A DNA stretch of 64,000 nt from Mycolicibacterium peregrinum (GCF_001665785.1 NZ_LZSO01000051.1:62001-126000); one strand, 5' to 3'; shown: positions 1-9,367, counted from the stretch's first letter. Notes: generated from the sequence alone by a model not told the origin. Made by a program: numbers and translations.

Positions 1-961
1 CGCCCAGACCCAACGAGAAGTCAGCCATCGGCAGACCGCTCGTATTGTTCGTCGGCGCGTAAGTCTGCAGCTGCGCGACGTACGGCGGCAACAACACCAG
101 CAGCTGCTCGATCGACGGATTGTAGGTGAGCGCGATCTGGCCGAAGGTGCTCAGGTTCGCCAGCAACAACGGCAGGGTCGGCTTGATCTGCTCGAGCAGC
201 TTGGTGGTCTCCTGGGCGAAGCCAGGGCCGTTGCTCAACAACGACCGGACCTGAGGATCGTTCTGGGCGACCTGCCCGGTGATACCGGCCAGGCTGGCCG
301 CCCAGGTCCGGATCGAGTCGGTGGTCTGGGCTTGTGCATCGAGGAAGGGCTTCGAGTCGTCGATCAACGCCCGCGTCTGATCTGAGACCGCGTTGGAGTC
401 CCTGGTGATCGTCGAAGCCGAGTCCAGCAACGAGCCGAAATCGTAACCGGTGCCGTTGAACGCGTCATAGGACTCGTCCAGCAGTTGGCTCAACTTGTCC
501 TTCGGGATCGTGTCCACCAAGGCACTGAGTTGATCCAACATCGGACCGACCTGTTGCGGAATCTTGGTCTGCGATACCGGGATCACTGAACCGTTGCCCA
601 GGTAGGGCCCAGAGTTGGTTCGCGGCAACAGCTCAACGTACTGCTCGCCGACCGCTGACATGCTTCGGACCTCGGCGGCCAGATCGGCGGGCACCTTCGG
701 CGAACGGTCCAGGGACAGCGTCGCCTCAGCCCCTTTGTCGGTCAGCTCGACCGACGTGACCTTGCCGATCTGGGACCCGCGATAGGTGACATTGCTGAAC
801 TGGTACAGGCCACCGGTGGCCGGCAGCTCCAGCTTCACGGTGATACGGCCGACTCCGAGCAGCGTCGGCACCTGCATGTAGGCGAACAGCATCACGGCCA
901 CACCGACCACCGAGGCGACGGTGAAGAGGATCAGCTGAGTCCGGATGAAGCGGGTGAGCAT
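1..961 (-). CDS. mceF: Mce-family protein, F position (3' end outside window)
   Basis: Substrate-binding subunit of an Mce lipid importer. The protein starts with ATG at 961 and runs off the left window edge, so only about the first 320 residues are visible. It opens with one N-terminal membrane anchor (LILFTVASVVGVAVMLF), then the MlaD/Mce beta domain (GGLYQFSNVTYRG, IGKVTSVEL), then the long helical region of Mce proteins. The start codon lies directly next to the TAG stop of the E gene, so it is the sixth mce gene of the operon. The F assignment rests on position and on the anchor without a lipobox. Confidence 0.93.
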   Translation of the reverse strand, partial: MLTRFIRTQLILFTVASVVGVAVMLFAYMQVPTLLGVGRITVKLELPATGGLYQFSNVTYRGSQIGKVTSVELTDKGAEATLSLDRSPKVPADLAAEVRSMSAVGEQYVELLPRTNSGPYLGNGSVIPVSQTKIPQQVGPMLDQLSALVDTIPKDKLSQLLDESYDAFNGTGYDFGSLLDSASTITRDSNAVSDQTRALIDDSKPFLDAQAQTTDSIRTWAASLAGITGQVAQNDPQVRSLLSNGPGFAQETTKLLEQIKPTLPLLLANLSTFGQIALTYNPSIEQLLVLLPPYVAQLQTYAPTNNTSGLPMADFSLGLG

Positions 962-2332
962 CTATCCGCCACCCCCTGTCGGTGGAGTAGGTGCAGAAGG
1001 TGGTGCCGGCTGTTCGGCTGGAGCCGGACCGCCTTGCTGCGCATAGGGTCCGGCGAACACGGATGTCGATGGACTCGGCGGTGCAGCCGGCTGCGCCATG
1101 CCACCGGGCATGGTCATCGGGGCCGGAGGCACCACCGGGAGCACCGGACCGGAGTAGGTCGGCGCTGGGAGATCCGGTGGCGGCGGTCCGTCCGGAGCCG
1201 GCGGCAACCCATCCGGCGGCGGTGGGGCGACACCGGTCTTGAGTGGGTCGTAGGTGTAGTTCAGGTAGTTCGGATCTCCAGGGACCGGGACATTCTGCAC
1301 ATCTCCGTCTTCCCATCGGGTCCCGCGCATCAGGCTGCGCTTGAGGTGCGGGATGGTCATGTCGAAGTAGGCGAACAGGTTGTAGTAATCACCGCGGATG
1401 GCACGGTCCATAAAAGGCTGGGTGAACGGGAAATGCGGGGCGTATTCGAGCACGGCATCGAGTTGCGGACCGACATTGGCCAGGGCCTTCAGCGCAGGTT
1501 CCAGGTTCTTCAGGTTCCTGACCAGATCGGCCTGAGAATCGTTGACGAACTGATGGGCGGTGGCGCTGAAGGTTCCCAGCTTCTGCAGCGCGGTGGTGAA
1601 CCTCGGCCGTTCCTTGATCAACACATCGAGCGCCGGCGGAATCTTCTCCAGCGCTCGGGTAATGGTGTCGCGTTGCCCGGCGAAGGTCGACGACAATTGG
1701 TTCAGCCCCTGGATCGATGCAACGATGTTGTCGCGCTGGGCATCCAGCGCCCCGACGAAGGTATCCAGCCGGGTGAGCAGGTCCCGGAAATCAGTTTCCC
1801 GACCGTTGATCGCGGCACTGAAGTTGTGGATGATGTCGCCCATCTGCCCGAGACCGCCGCCGTTGACGACGGCGGCCAGCGAAGACAATGTCTGTTCGGT
1901 CGTCGGGTAGGTCGACGAATTGTTCAGCGCAATCGTCGATCCCGGCGACAGCTTCCCATCGGGTGCCTGACCCGCGGGCGGGTTGATGGCCAAGTGCATC
2001 GAACCCAGGAGACTGGTCTGCCCGATGCTGGCCACCACGTTGGCGGGGACCACTACCCCGGGCTTCACCGAGAACTCGACGTCGGCGTGCCAATCCTTCA
2101 CGGACAAGCTCCGCACGCTACCGACGACGACGTCGTTCATCATCACCGGCGAATTCGGCTCCAGCGAAGCCACATTCGCGATCTCGACGTGATAAACGCT
2201 GGAGTCTGCGCCCCGGCCGACCGCCCCGGGCAGGGGCAGCGAGTTGACACCCTGGAAGGCACACCCACTGGTCGTCAACGCGACGCAGGAACCGGCGGCG
2301 ATCGCCAGCCGCAGCGGCTTTCCTTTGATCAT
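962..2332 (-). CDS. mceE: Mce-family lipoprotein, E position (LprN-like)
   Basis: A 456-residue Mce protein expected to sit lipid-anchored on the outer face of the plasma membrane as part of the importer. Residues 1-24 form a lipoprotein signal with lipobox TSGC (Cys24). An Mce/MlaD domain follows (about 45-125), then a long helical domain and a proline-rich tail from about residue 365 (PPPPDGLPPAPDGPPPPD). A lipobox in the fifth mce gene is the family rule. The ATG at 2332 overlaps the TGA of the D gene by four bases (ATGA), which points to translational coupling. Confidence 0.95.
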   Translation of the reverse strand: MIKGKPLRLAIAAGSCVALTTSGCAFQGVNSLPLPGAVGRGADSSVYHVEIANVASLEPNSPVMMNDVVVGSVRSLSVKDWHADVEFSVKPGVVVPANVVASIGQTSLLGSMHLAINPPAGQAPDGKLSPGSTIALNNSSTYPTTEQTLSSLAAVVNGGGLGQMGDIIHNFSAAINGRETDFRDLLTRLDTFVGALDAQRDNIVASIQGLNQLSSTFAGQRDTITRALEKIPPALDVLIKERPRFTTALQKLGTFSATAHQFVNDSQADLVRNLKNLEPALKALANVGPQLDAVLEYAPHFPFTQPFMDRAIRGDYYNLFAYFDMTIPHLKRSLMRGTRWEDGDVQNVPVPGDPNYLNYTYDPLKTGVAPPPPDGLPPAPDGPPPPDLPAPTYSGPVLPVVPPAPMTMPGGMAQPAAPPSPSTSVFAGPYAQQGGPAPAEQPAPPSAPTPPTGGGG

Positions 2333-3792
2333 GCTGGTGGCGTCCCTTCAGCTGGTAACGGTGGTGCGGGCGCCGGCGCCTCGGCGGGCAGTGGGCCCGG
2401 CGCGGGCCCGGGCTGCGGACCTGCCTGTCCTGCAGTCGGATTGAGCATGTCCGACACCGTGTTATGCATGTTGGGCGGGTAGTAGTCCCCACCCGGCAGA
2501 AGCTGCTGGGCCCCTGGCGGGGGCTCATCCGGTCCTCGGCCGGTGAAGGGTGGAGGCGGAGCCGGACCGGGGTTGTAAGCCGAGATCGCCGGCGGGACGT
2601 CGGGCGCGGCCGGCGAACCACCCTCGCCTCCCGGTGCCAGACTCGGTTCGGAGTACACGATGTTCTCGGGCTTTGCCGAGGGCATCAGGTACGGGGAGAT
2701 CGGGAAGGGCAGATAGTTGAAGTTGATCAGCCGCAGCGCGGGTCCCAGATACTGCGAGCACAGTTTCGCGGTCTCCGGTGCGGTGGTGTTCTCGACCGCG
2801 CCGATGGCACCACAGATGAACTCCACCGGGTTGGAGAAGTTGTTCATCACGAACTGACCCACGGCGCTACCGGTGTCCGGGTTGTAGATGTTGTAACCGT
2901 TCATGAACGCGTTCGGCGCAACGTGCAGGAGATTCTCGATGTGCATCTTGTTGTCGACGAGGTTCTGGGTGACATTGGCCAAGCGCTGCACCTGCTCGGC
3001 GGTCTGATCACGAGAGCCCGCGACGAACCGCTGCACATCCACGACCGCGATCGACAAGTTCGTCAGCGCTGCATCGAGATCTGACCGGCTACCGTCGACC
3101 ACGCTCGTCAAGGTGGCCAACCGATTCTGGAACGACACCACCTGCTGGTTGCTGTCCCGCAACGCGGTGACGAACGTCTGCAGGTTCTTGATGATCTCGA
3201 CGATGTTGCCGCTGCCCTCCGCCAAAACCCTGGCGACTCCGGACAACTGCGAAATGGTCTGTCGCAGCTTGTCACCGTTGCCGGCCATGGCATCGGCCGT
3301 GCTGTTGATGAACCGGGAAACCGAGGTTCCGTCGACACCGCTCTGCGGTCCGAGGTCGGTGGAAAGCCGCATCAGCTGTTCCTTGACCTGGTCCCACTCC
3401 ACCGGAACCGCGGTGCGGTCCAGGCCGATCTCGGCACCGTCGGGCAACGTGGGACCACTCGAGCGATAGGCCGGCGCCAGCTGCACATAGCGGGCGGCCA
3501 CCAGGTTCTGGGCCACGATCACCGCTTTGGCGTCTGCCGGGATGGGCACGTCGTGGCCGACCTTGAGGGTGACCCGGGTCTGCGTGCCCTCCGGATGGAT
3601 GGACTCGATGGTGCCGACCTTCACCCCGGACACCCGAACGTCGTCACCTGGGTAGACACCGGTGGCCGAGGTGAACATGGCAGAGATGGTCTTCTGGCCG
3701 AAGAAGCTCTGGCGCACCAGCACAGCCACGCCGACCACCAGCAGCGCGACCAGCGCCACCGCCAGCCATTTGCCGAGACGACTGCGGTTCAT
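2329..3792 (-). CDS. mceD: Mce-family protein, D position
   Basis: Mce importer subunit of 487 residues. I chose the ATG at 3792 (MNRSRLGKWLAV) because it overlaps the preceding TGA by one base (TGATG), as the other mce junctions do. A longer in-frame start at 3828 would run into the C gene. One N-terminal transmembrane anchor (about 8-28) precedes the MlaD-type domain (ATGVYPGDDVRVSGVKVG), the helical domain and a proline/glycine-rich C-terminus. The role in lipid transfer is family knowledge; the substrate is unknown. Confidence 0.94.
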   Translation of the reverse strand: MNRSRLGKWLAVALVALLVVGVAVLVRQSFFGQKTISAMFTSATGVYPGDDVRVSGVKVGTIESIHPEGTQTRVTLKVGHDVPIPADAKAVIVAQNLVAARYVQLAPAYRSSGPTLPDGAEIGLDRTAVPVEWDQVKEQLMRLSTDLGPQSGVDGTSVSRFINSTADAMAGNGDKLRQTISQLSGVARVLAEGSGNIVEIIKNLQTFVTALRDSNQQVVSFQNRLATLTSVVDGSRSDLDAALTNLSIAVVDVQRFVAGSRDQTAEQVQRLANVTQNLVDNKMHIENLLHVAPNAFMNGYNIYNPDTGSAVGQFVMNNFSNPVEFICGAIGAVENTTAPETAKLCSQYLGPALRLINFNYLPFPISPYLMPSAKPENIVYSEPSLAPGGEGGSPAAPDVPPAISAYNPGPAPPPPFTGRGPDEPPPGAQQLLPGGDYYPPNMHNTVSDMLNPTAGQAGPQPGPAPGPLPAEAPAPAPPLPAEGTPPA

Positions 3793-4874
3793 CAGCGTGA
3801 ACCTCCGGGAATTCCGTTGTAGGGCCATGGGAATTCGGCGCGCGGCCCGGCATTGTCGGGCGGTTGGCCGGCGTTGGTTCCACGCCGGAACCCGAACGCG
3901 TAGTCCATGAACGGCTGGAGCAACTGGGCAGGCTGCAGGTTCGGGACGTAGGCGTTGTAATACGCCCCGTTTGCCAGTGTTTCAGCCTGGGACAACTGGA
4001 ATTTGTTCATGTTCGGCAGGGCCTTGGTGATGTTGTCGCGATTGCGTTCCAACATTGCGGTGACCGAGTTGAGCCGCTTGAGAGTCGGAGCCAGCTCCGC
4101 CTCGTTGTCGTGGACGAGTCCGCTGAGCTGTTGTGAGACCGCCGCGGTGTTGGCCAGCAGATCGACAATGGCCTGACGTCGGTCGTTGAGCACCCCGAGC
4201 AGATCATTGGCATTGAGGATCAACGTGTTCAGCTGATCGCTGCGCTGCGACAGCACCACGGTCACATCGCTGGCGCTCTTGAGCAGGTCGGCCAGACTTT
4301 CGTTGCGGCCGTTGATCGATTTCGACAACCGGCTCAGACCGTCGAAGGTCGGCCCGAGCTTCGGTGCCACCTGGTCAAGCGTCGCCGACAGCGTGTCCAG
4401 GGACTGGTTGAGCGAAGCCGTGTCGGTACCCGCCGAATTGGTGGTCAGGTCACTGACCGCCTCGGTGAGCGAGTACGGCGACGACGTGCGTGACGTGGGG
4501 ATCACGTCGGTGGTGCGCAGCGTTCCGCTGCCGTCCGACTCCAACGTGAGTACGCGCTCACCGAGGAGTGAGCCGGTGCGAATGTGCGCCGTGGTCAGCG
4601 ATCCCAGCGGGTATTTGCCCTCGGTGGTGAAGGTGACCAATGCGTCGCCGTTCTCCAACGACACGTCCGTGACAGCACCGATCTTGATGCCCGAAAGGGT
4701 CACGTCGTTGCCGGCGGCGATACCGCCGGCCTCGGTGAACAGTGCCTGGTGACGCACCGAGGAGGCCCACTGCTGCAGCCGCTCGGGTTGTAACCCCACG
4801 GCGATGATGAGCATCATCAGCACGACGCCGATGAACCCGGCCTTGATCAGATTTGATTCGCGGTATTTGAGCAT
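3792..4874 (-). CDS. mceC: Mce-family protein, C position
   Basis: Mce importer subunit of 360 residues. The start is taken at ATG 4874 (MLKYRESNLIKAGF), which shares one base with the stop of the B gene; an ATG five codons earlier is possible. The protein has one N-terminal membrane helix (about 11-30), the Mce/MlaD domain (AGGIAAGNDVTLSGIKIG) and a long helical region rich in Leu, Asn and Ser. It is the shortest of the Mce proteins whose full length is visible apart from B, and lacks a proline-rich tail. Confidence 0.94.
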   Translation of the reverse strand: MLKYRESNLIKAGFIGVVLMMLIIAVGLQPERLQQWASSVRHQALFTEAGGIAAGNDVTLSGIKIGAVTDVSLENGDALVTFTTEGKYPLGSLTTAHIRTGSLLGERVLTLESDGSGTLRTTDVIPTSRTSSPYSLTEAVSDLTTNSAGTDTASLNQSLDTLSATLDQVAPKLGPTFDGLSRLSKSINGRNESLADLLKSASDVTVVLSQRSDQLNTLILNANDLLGVLNDRRQAIVDLLANTAAVSQQLSGLVHDNEAELAPTLKRLNSVTAMLERNRDNITKALPNMNKFQLSQAETLANGAYYNAYVPNLQPAQLLQPFMDYAFGFRRGTNAGQPPDNAGPRAEFPWPYNGIPGGSR

Positions 4875-5899
4875 CAGGGCTCCGCGCACCTCCCGCCTTC
4901 TTGTTTGATCATCGGGAAGTGCGCAGTGCGCCCCTGCAGATCGGTGACACGGATGGAAAGTCCGCAGATGTAGTACATGATCCAGCTGCCGTAGGAGCCC
5001 AGCCGAGCCAGCTTGCGGAAGTTGTCGGGGGCTTTCTGCAGACCCCGGTCGAGGACGATCTGATGGTCGTCGAGCAACGGCGCCAGACGGTTCATCTGAT
5101 CGACGGTGCCCTTGAGCGCTGGGCGCGCCTCGGTGAGAAGGCTTGCGAGCGAAGCTGTCCCGTTGTCGAGCTGGGTCACCGCCGTACCCAGCGGGTCACG
5201 ATCCTGCGACAGCCCGCTGATCAGTTGTTCGAGACGGTCGACTGTTCCGTCGAACTTTTTGCCGTCCTTGGCCAGAGTTCCGACCACCGTGTTCAGGTTG
5301 TCGATCAACTGCTGGATCACCTGGTCGTTGTTGGCCAACGTATTCGAGAACGACGAGGTCTTGCTCAGCAGCGAGTCCAGCGTATCCCCCTGGCCCTGGA
5401 AAATCTGGATCAGCGAGGAGGTCAGGGCATTGACGTCCTGGGGGTTGAGGCCCTGAATCACCGGGCGCAGACCGCCGAGCAGCAGATCGAGGTCGAGTGC
5501 ACTTGCCGTGCGGTCCTTGGGGATCTGCGATCCAGCCGGGAGAAGCTTCGTCGAGCCGGGGCTGTCGACCAGTTCCAGATAGCGGTCCCCGACCAGGTTC
5601 AGATAGCGGATCGCGGCCTTGGTACCCGTCGTCAATGCGATGTTCCGGTCGGTGTCGAAGTCGACCCGAACAGACTTGTCCGGTTGTAGCGAAACCTTTT
5701 TCACGGTGCCGACACGAACCCCGGCAACGCGCACCGAGTCTCCGGACTCAAGTCGTGAGGCGTCGCCGAAGACCGCCGAGTAACCCGAGTACGAACCGCC
5801 GCGGTACTCCGAGAACGTCATGAACAGGAAGGCCGTGAGGACGGCCATCACCACCGCGAACGACGCGAACTTGAGGAATGTGGTTCTGCCGCGCGTCAT
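4874..5899 (-). CDS. mceB: Mce-family protein, B position
   Basis: Mce importer subunit of 341 residues with one N-terminal anchor (about 9-28), the MlaD domain (DASRLESGDSVRVAGVRVG), and a helical domain. The C-terminus includes YYICGLSIRVTDLQG and a Cys near the end, typical of B-type Mce proteins. The ATG at 5899 overlaps the TGA of the A gene by four bases. It is expected to assemble with the other five Mce subunits into a periplasm-spanning channel over the YrbE permeases. Confidence 0.94.
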   Translation of the reverse strand: MTRGRTTFLKFASFAVVMAVLTAFLFMTFSEYRGGSYSGYSAVFGDASRLESGDSVRVAGVRVGTVKKVSLQPDKSVRVDFDTDRNIALTTGTKAAIRYLNLVGDRYLELVDSPGSTKLLPAGSQIPKDRTASALDLDLLLGGLRPVIQGLNPQDVNALTSSLIQIFQGQGDTLDSLLSKTSSFSNTLANNDQVIQQLIDNLNTVVGTLAKDGKKFDGTVDRLEQLISGLSQDRDPLGTAVTQLDNGTASLASLLTEARPALKGTVDQMNRLAPLLDDHQIVLDRGLQKAPDNFRKLARLGSYGSWIMYYICGLSIRVTDLQGRTAHFPMIKQEGGRCAEP

Positions 5900-7173
5900 C
5901 CCGGTTGTCCCGTCTGCATCGTGTTACGTGGCGGACCGTCCAGCGGGCCGAACAGGATCTGCTTCAGTCCGTCGGAGTTGAGCAGGATGCCCTGGTTGCC
6001 GTACTTCCACGGGTTGGCGTTGGTGTCGGTGACGAGGTACTTGGCCTTGTTGCCGAATCCGATGTACGGCAGGCCCATGCACTGCGGGCCACCCTTGGCC
6101 GCCACCTTCGGGAGGTTGGACGGGTAGCGGTAACGCTCGATGCCCAGCGTGAACGCCACGTTGACCACGACGCCGGGTTCCATCTGCGGTGGCTGGTTGA
6201 GGAGGTACAGCATGCCCTTGAGTCCGCACTCGATACCGGGGGCATACTCGTTCAGCAGATCGGTGGTGGGTGCCAAGAGGTTCAGTGTCGTGCTGAGCGC
6301 CTGCCGATTGCCGCCGATGACGTCGTTACCGGCATCGGCCAGGCCGATCGAGCTGACCAGGAAATTGTCAAGGTTCTGCTGCTCGGCCACGATGCTGTCG
6401 CTCAGCTTGTTGGTGTTTTCGAAGGTCTTGAGCAGATCGGGCGCCGCGTCACCGTAGGCCCGTGACACCGCAGCCATGCTCTCGATGTCGCCGGTCAGAT
6501 TGGGCAGGCTGGGCTCGATCTTCTTCAACACCGCATCGAAGTCGGACAGGGACTGCCCCATCGCCTCGCCACGCCCGCCGAACGCGGACGACAGCGCGCC
6601 AAGGGTTTCGTTGAGCTTCGCCGGGTCGATCTTGTTCAAGACATTGGTCAATTGCTGGAAGACCGTGTTCATCTCGACGGTGACATGGTCGCCCTGCAGG
6701 ATCTGACCGGGGCGGAGCTTGTCCGACGACGGCTTGTCCGGCGCGACCAACTGGACGTACTTGGCGCCGAACACAGTCGTGGAGGCGATGTCGGCCTGAA
6801 CGTTGTCTGGGATCAGGCGTAGCTGTGACGGGTTCATCGCCAGGTGCAACACGGCCTTACCGTCGGCTCGGTGCTCGATCGAGCTGACGGTGCCGACCTG
6901 CACGCCACGCATCTTCACCTTGGCATCGGGGTTCATCACCAGGCCGGCCCGGTCGGATATCAGAGTGACGGGCTCGGTCTTGGTGAAGCTGCCGCGGAAC
7001 AGCGCGACAGCCAGGCCGAAGATCAGACCTATCGCGACCACGGTCGCCAGGCCTGCCAACGGCCGCGCGGAGCTCCGCGCACCGAAGCTGCGTCCGGGGC
7101 GTGCTGCCACCGGCGCTGCGCTACTTGTGGTTTCGGACCGGTGGGCTGGGCCCGGTCCCACGTTTCGTGTCAA
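5896..7173 (-). CDS. mceA: Mce-family protein, A position
   Basis: First Mce subunit of the operon, 425 residues. It starts with TTG at 7173, nine bases after the TAG of yrbEB and behind GGGAGAAG. An unusually long polar and Ala/Arg-rich stretch of about 40 residues precedes the membrane anchor (LATVVAIGLIFGLAVALF). Then come the MlaD domain (DRAGLVMNPDAKVKMRGVQVG) and the helical domain. If the TTG is wrong, a start closer to the anchor would shorten the cytoplasmic tail. Confidence 0.93.
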   Translation of the reverse strand: MTRNVGPGPAHRSETTSSAAPVAARPGRSFGARSSARPLAGLATVVAIGLIFGLAVALFRGSFTKTEPVTLISDRAGLVMNPDAKVKMRGVQVGTVSSIEHRADGKAVLHLAMNPSQLRLIPDNVQADIASTTVFGAKYVQLVAPDKPSSDKLRPGQILQGDHVTVEMNTVFQQLTNVLNKIDPAKLNETLGALSSAFGGRGEAMGQSLSDFDAVLKKIEPSLPNLTGDIESMAAVSRAYGDAAPDLLKTFENTNKLSDSIVAEQQNLDNFLVSSIGLADAGNDVIGGNRQALSTTLNLLAPTTDLLNEYAPGIECGLKGMLYLLNQPPQMEPGVVVNVAFTLGIERYRYPSNLPKVAAKGGPQCMGLPYIGFGNKAKYLVTDTNANPWKYGNQGILLNSDGLKQILFGPLDGPPRNTMQTGQPG

Positions 7174-7182
7174 CTCTTCTCC

Positions 7183-8040
7183 CTAACCCGACAGGTTGAA
7201 GTTTCCGTTGGAGCCGTAGACGGACAGTGACACCAGCAGGGTCACCGAGACCACGACGATCAGTGAGGTTCGTACGGCGTTGCCGACCGCGACCCCGACC
7301 CCGGATGGCCCGCCGGAGGCGAAATAGCCGAAGTAGGTGTGGATCAGCAGGATGGTGATGGCCATCAGGACGGCCTGCAGGAACGACCACAACAGGTCGA
7401 TCGGATTGAGGAACGTCGTGAAGTAGTGGTCGTAGAGGCCGCCCGACTGCCCGAGCAGCACCACGGTGGTGAACTGGGAGGCCAGGAAGGACAGGATCAC
7501 CGCGATGGCGTACAGCGGGGTGATCGCGATCATCCCGGCCACGATGCGGGTGGACACCAGGTACTCGACGGGCCGGATCGCCATGGCCTCCAGTGCGTCG
7601 ATTTCCTCGTTGATCCGCATCGCACCGAGCTGGGCGGTGACGCCGGCGCCGAAGGTGGCGGCCAGGCCGATGCCGGCCACCACCGGTGCGGCGATCCGGA
7701 CGTTGATGAAGGCCGCCAGGAAGCCGGTCAGGGCCTCGATACCGATGTTGCCCAGCGACGAATAGCCCTGGATGGCCAGCACACCGCCGGTGGCCAGGGT
7801 CAGGAACCCGACGATGACGACGGTGCCGCCGATCATGGCCAATGTGCCTGCACCCATCGAGATCTCGGCAATCAGCCGGATCAGTTCCTTGCGGTAGTGC
7901 AACGCCGCGTGCGGGGTGCCCGCCAGTGCTTTGAGATAGAACAGCGTGTGATCGCCGATCCGGCTCAGTGTCGACACCGGCTTGTTGAACTGTCTGCTGA
8001 CCCGCGGGTAGGTCGACCGCAGGATCGTCATGGTTCCCAT
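7183..8040 (-). CDS. yrbEB: YrbE/MlaE-family permease, B position
   Basis: Integral membrane permease of the Mce import complex, 285 residues with about five to six hydrophobic segments. The MlaE signature region is present (FGAGVTAQLGAMRINEEIDALEAM), the EQ-type loop thought to contact the Mce ATPase. It lies 13 bases downstream of yrbEA and nine bases upstream of mceA, so it belongs to the same transcript. The ATP-binding partner (MceG/Mkl type) is not in the window; in mycobacteria it is normally encoded elsewhere and shared. Confidence 0.95.
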   Translation of the reverse strand: MGTMTILRSTYPRVSRQFNKPVSTLSRIGDHTLFYLKALAGTPHAALHYRKELIRLIAEISMGAGTLAMIGGTVVIVGFLTLATGGVLAIQGYSSLGNIGIEALTGFLAAFINVRIAAPVVAGIGLAATFGAGVTAQLGAMRINEEIDALEAMAIRPVEYLVSTRIVAGMIAITPLYAIAVILSFLASQFTTVVLLGQSGGLYDHYFTTFLNPIDLLWSFLQAVLMAITILLIHTYFGYFASGGPSGVGVAVGNAVRTSLIVVVSVTLLVSLSVYGSNGNFNLSG

Positions 8041-8053
8041 TGCGTCCCCTGCC

Positions 8054-8848
8054 TCAGTGCGCCGTCATGCGGATACCGATGGCCGTGACGACCACGTTGA
8101 TCACGAACAGGGCCATGAATGCGTACACCACGGTTTCGTTGACGGCGTTGCCCACTGCCTTGGCACCGCCGCCCGTGATCGTCAGTCCGCGATAGCAGGC
8201 CACCAGTCCGGCGATCAGGCCGAACAGCGCGGCCTTGACGCACGAGATGATCACTTCCGGCACACCGGTCAGCAGGGTGATCCCGGCCGCAAAAGCACCC
8301 GGGTTCACGTCCTGGATGAACACCGAGAACACGTAGCCACCCAGGATGCCGATGATCACCACCAGGCTGTTGAGCAGCAGCGCCACCAGTCCCGAGGCCA
8401 GCATCCGCGGCGTCACCAGACGCTGGATCGGGTTGATGCCGAGCACCTCCATGGCGTCGATCTCTTCGCGGATGGTGCGAGAACCCAGATCCGCACACAT
8501 CGCCGTCGCGCCGGCGCCGGCGACGATCAGCACCGTCACCATCGGGCCCAACTGGGTCACCGCACCGAAGGCAGCGCCCGCGCCCGACAGGTCGGCCGCA
8601 CCGAGTTCGCGCAACAGGATGTTGAGGGTGAAGCTCACCAGCACGGTGAACGGGATCGCCACCAGAAGCGTCGGTGCCATCGACACCCGGGCGACAAACC
8701 AGCACTGCTCGAGGAACTCCCGGCCCTGGAACGGACGCTTGAAGATGAACCGGATGGCGTCCAGCGACATCGCGAACAGCGCCCCGACGGCCTGCATCGG
8801 GCCCGACAGGTTGCGCAGCGACACTCCGGTCGACCATTTATCTGCCAT
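8054..8848 (-). CDS. yrbEA: YrbE/MlaE-family permease, A position
   Basis: First gene of the mce operon, coding for a 264-residue MlaE-family membrane permease. The start is ATG at 8848, behind a good AGGAG seven bases upstream; a longer in-frame version from 8914 has no such signal. The conserved permease loop is visible (ATAMCADLGSRTIREEIDAMEVLGI). It should form the transmembrane pair with YrbEB. Which numbered mce locus this is cannot be decided from sequence alone; the neighbours do not match the well-known mce4 cholesterol locus. Confidence 0.95.
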   Translation of the reverse strand: MADKWSTGVSLRNLSGPMQAVGALFAMSLDAIRFIFKRPFQGREFLEQCWFVARVSMAPTLLVAIPFTVLVSFTLNILLRELGAADLSGAGAAFGAVTQLGPMVTVLIVAGAGATAMCADLGSRTIREEIDAMEVLGINPIQRLVTPRMLASGLVALLLNSLVVIIGILGGYVFSVFIQDVNPGAFAAGITLLTGVPEVIISCVKAALFGLIAGLVACYRGLTITGGGAKAVGNAVNETVVYAFMALFVINVVVTAIGIRMTAH

Positions 8849-8971
8849 CAGAACTCCTGTTCCGGCAAGTGGCTGCCGACACCGCGGTCGGTGCGCCGAT
8901 GTTAAGTGCTTCACCGCGCGGGTGCTCGAACAGATCTACTTGGTGTGGCGCGGCACGGAGCCCGAGCCGGG

Positions 8972-9094
8972 TCATGCCGCAACCTCCGAGCCGGCACATG
9001 CCAACCGGCCGGTCGGGAGCGCGGACACATACGAATACGACTGGAGCACATTGCCTTTCACGCGGAAGAACAAGTGCGGGGTGCGTTCGAACAT
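8972..9094 (-). CDS. Candidate 40-residue leader ORF upstream of yrbEA
   Basis: A short reading frame (MFERTPHLFFRVKGN..., 40 residues) preceded by a strong Shine-Dalgarno sequence, AGGAGGT, about eight bases before its ATG at 9094. It ends 123 bases before the yrbEA start. A second frame (8975-8838) begins on its TGA in an ATGA overlap and ends inside yrbEA. I do not recognise the peptide. It could be a leader peptide or small membrane-associated protein of the mce operon, or chance. Confidence 0.4.
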   Translation of the reverse strand: MFERTPHLFFRVKGNVLQSYSYVSALPTGRLACAGSEVAA

Positions 9095-9228
9095 CTGACG
9101 CACCTCCTGTTTCCCGCGGACCTCGTGCGCTTCACCGGACTCACCGGTGAAACCGGACAGACTTGCCCCCGTGACCGCCCCCCGAGTGCCTGATGCTAGC
9201 GGACCCGGTATCTGTCGCGGAGGCAAAT

Positions 9229-9257
9229 AACGTAGAACTTGCTCGGGTAGTTGACAA
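9229..9257 (-). promoter_or_regulatory. Possible sigma-70-type promoter for the mce operon
   Basis: On the minus strand TTGTCA (9252-9257) is followed after 17 bases by TACGTT (9229-9234), a plausible -35/-10 pair reading toward yrbEA. It would give a 5' leader of about 370 bases that includes the small ORF. The -10 match is only moderate. Confidence 0.35.
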
Positions 9258-9367
9258 TTGGGACGCCCCCGGTCACATGAAGGACCGCTCACGTCGTGGG
9301 CTGCGGTGACAGCAGCCCATGACGGACAGTGTGCGACGGAAGAGACGAGGGGCATGACGGAGGCGGC

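Larger units (their letters stand above)
8849..9367 (-). other. Leader/intergenic region upstream of yrbEA
   Basis: About 520 bases lie between the stop of the CoA-transferase gene and yrbEA. They hold the candidate small ORF at 8972-9094, a short inverted repeat TTCACCGG/CCGGTGAA (9131-9138 with 9144-9151) and a possible promoter at 9229-9257. No known gene was recognised; longer open frames here look like chance frames of GC-rich DNA. Confidence 0.6.

Noticed and set aside
1..8848. Naming the mce operon mce4 (cholesterol importer)
   Set aside because: The genes next to mce4 in known mycobacteria (hsd4A, fadE26/27, fadD17 and others) are not found here, and sequence alone does not fix the mce type.
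8838..8975. 45-codon frame overlapping the stop of the small mce-leader ORF (ATGA) and the start of yrbEA
   Set aside because: It has no ribosome-binding site of its own, an unremarkable composition and ends inside yrbEA; coupling alone is too weak to call it a gene.
8972..9355. Longer 127-residue minus-strand frame upstream of yrbEA
   Set aside because: Only the last 40 codons follow a strong Shine-Dalgarno sequence; the upstream part has no start signal and no recognisable motif.
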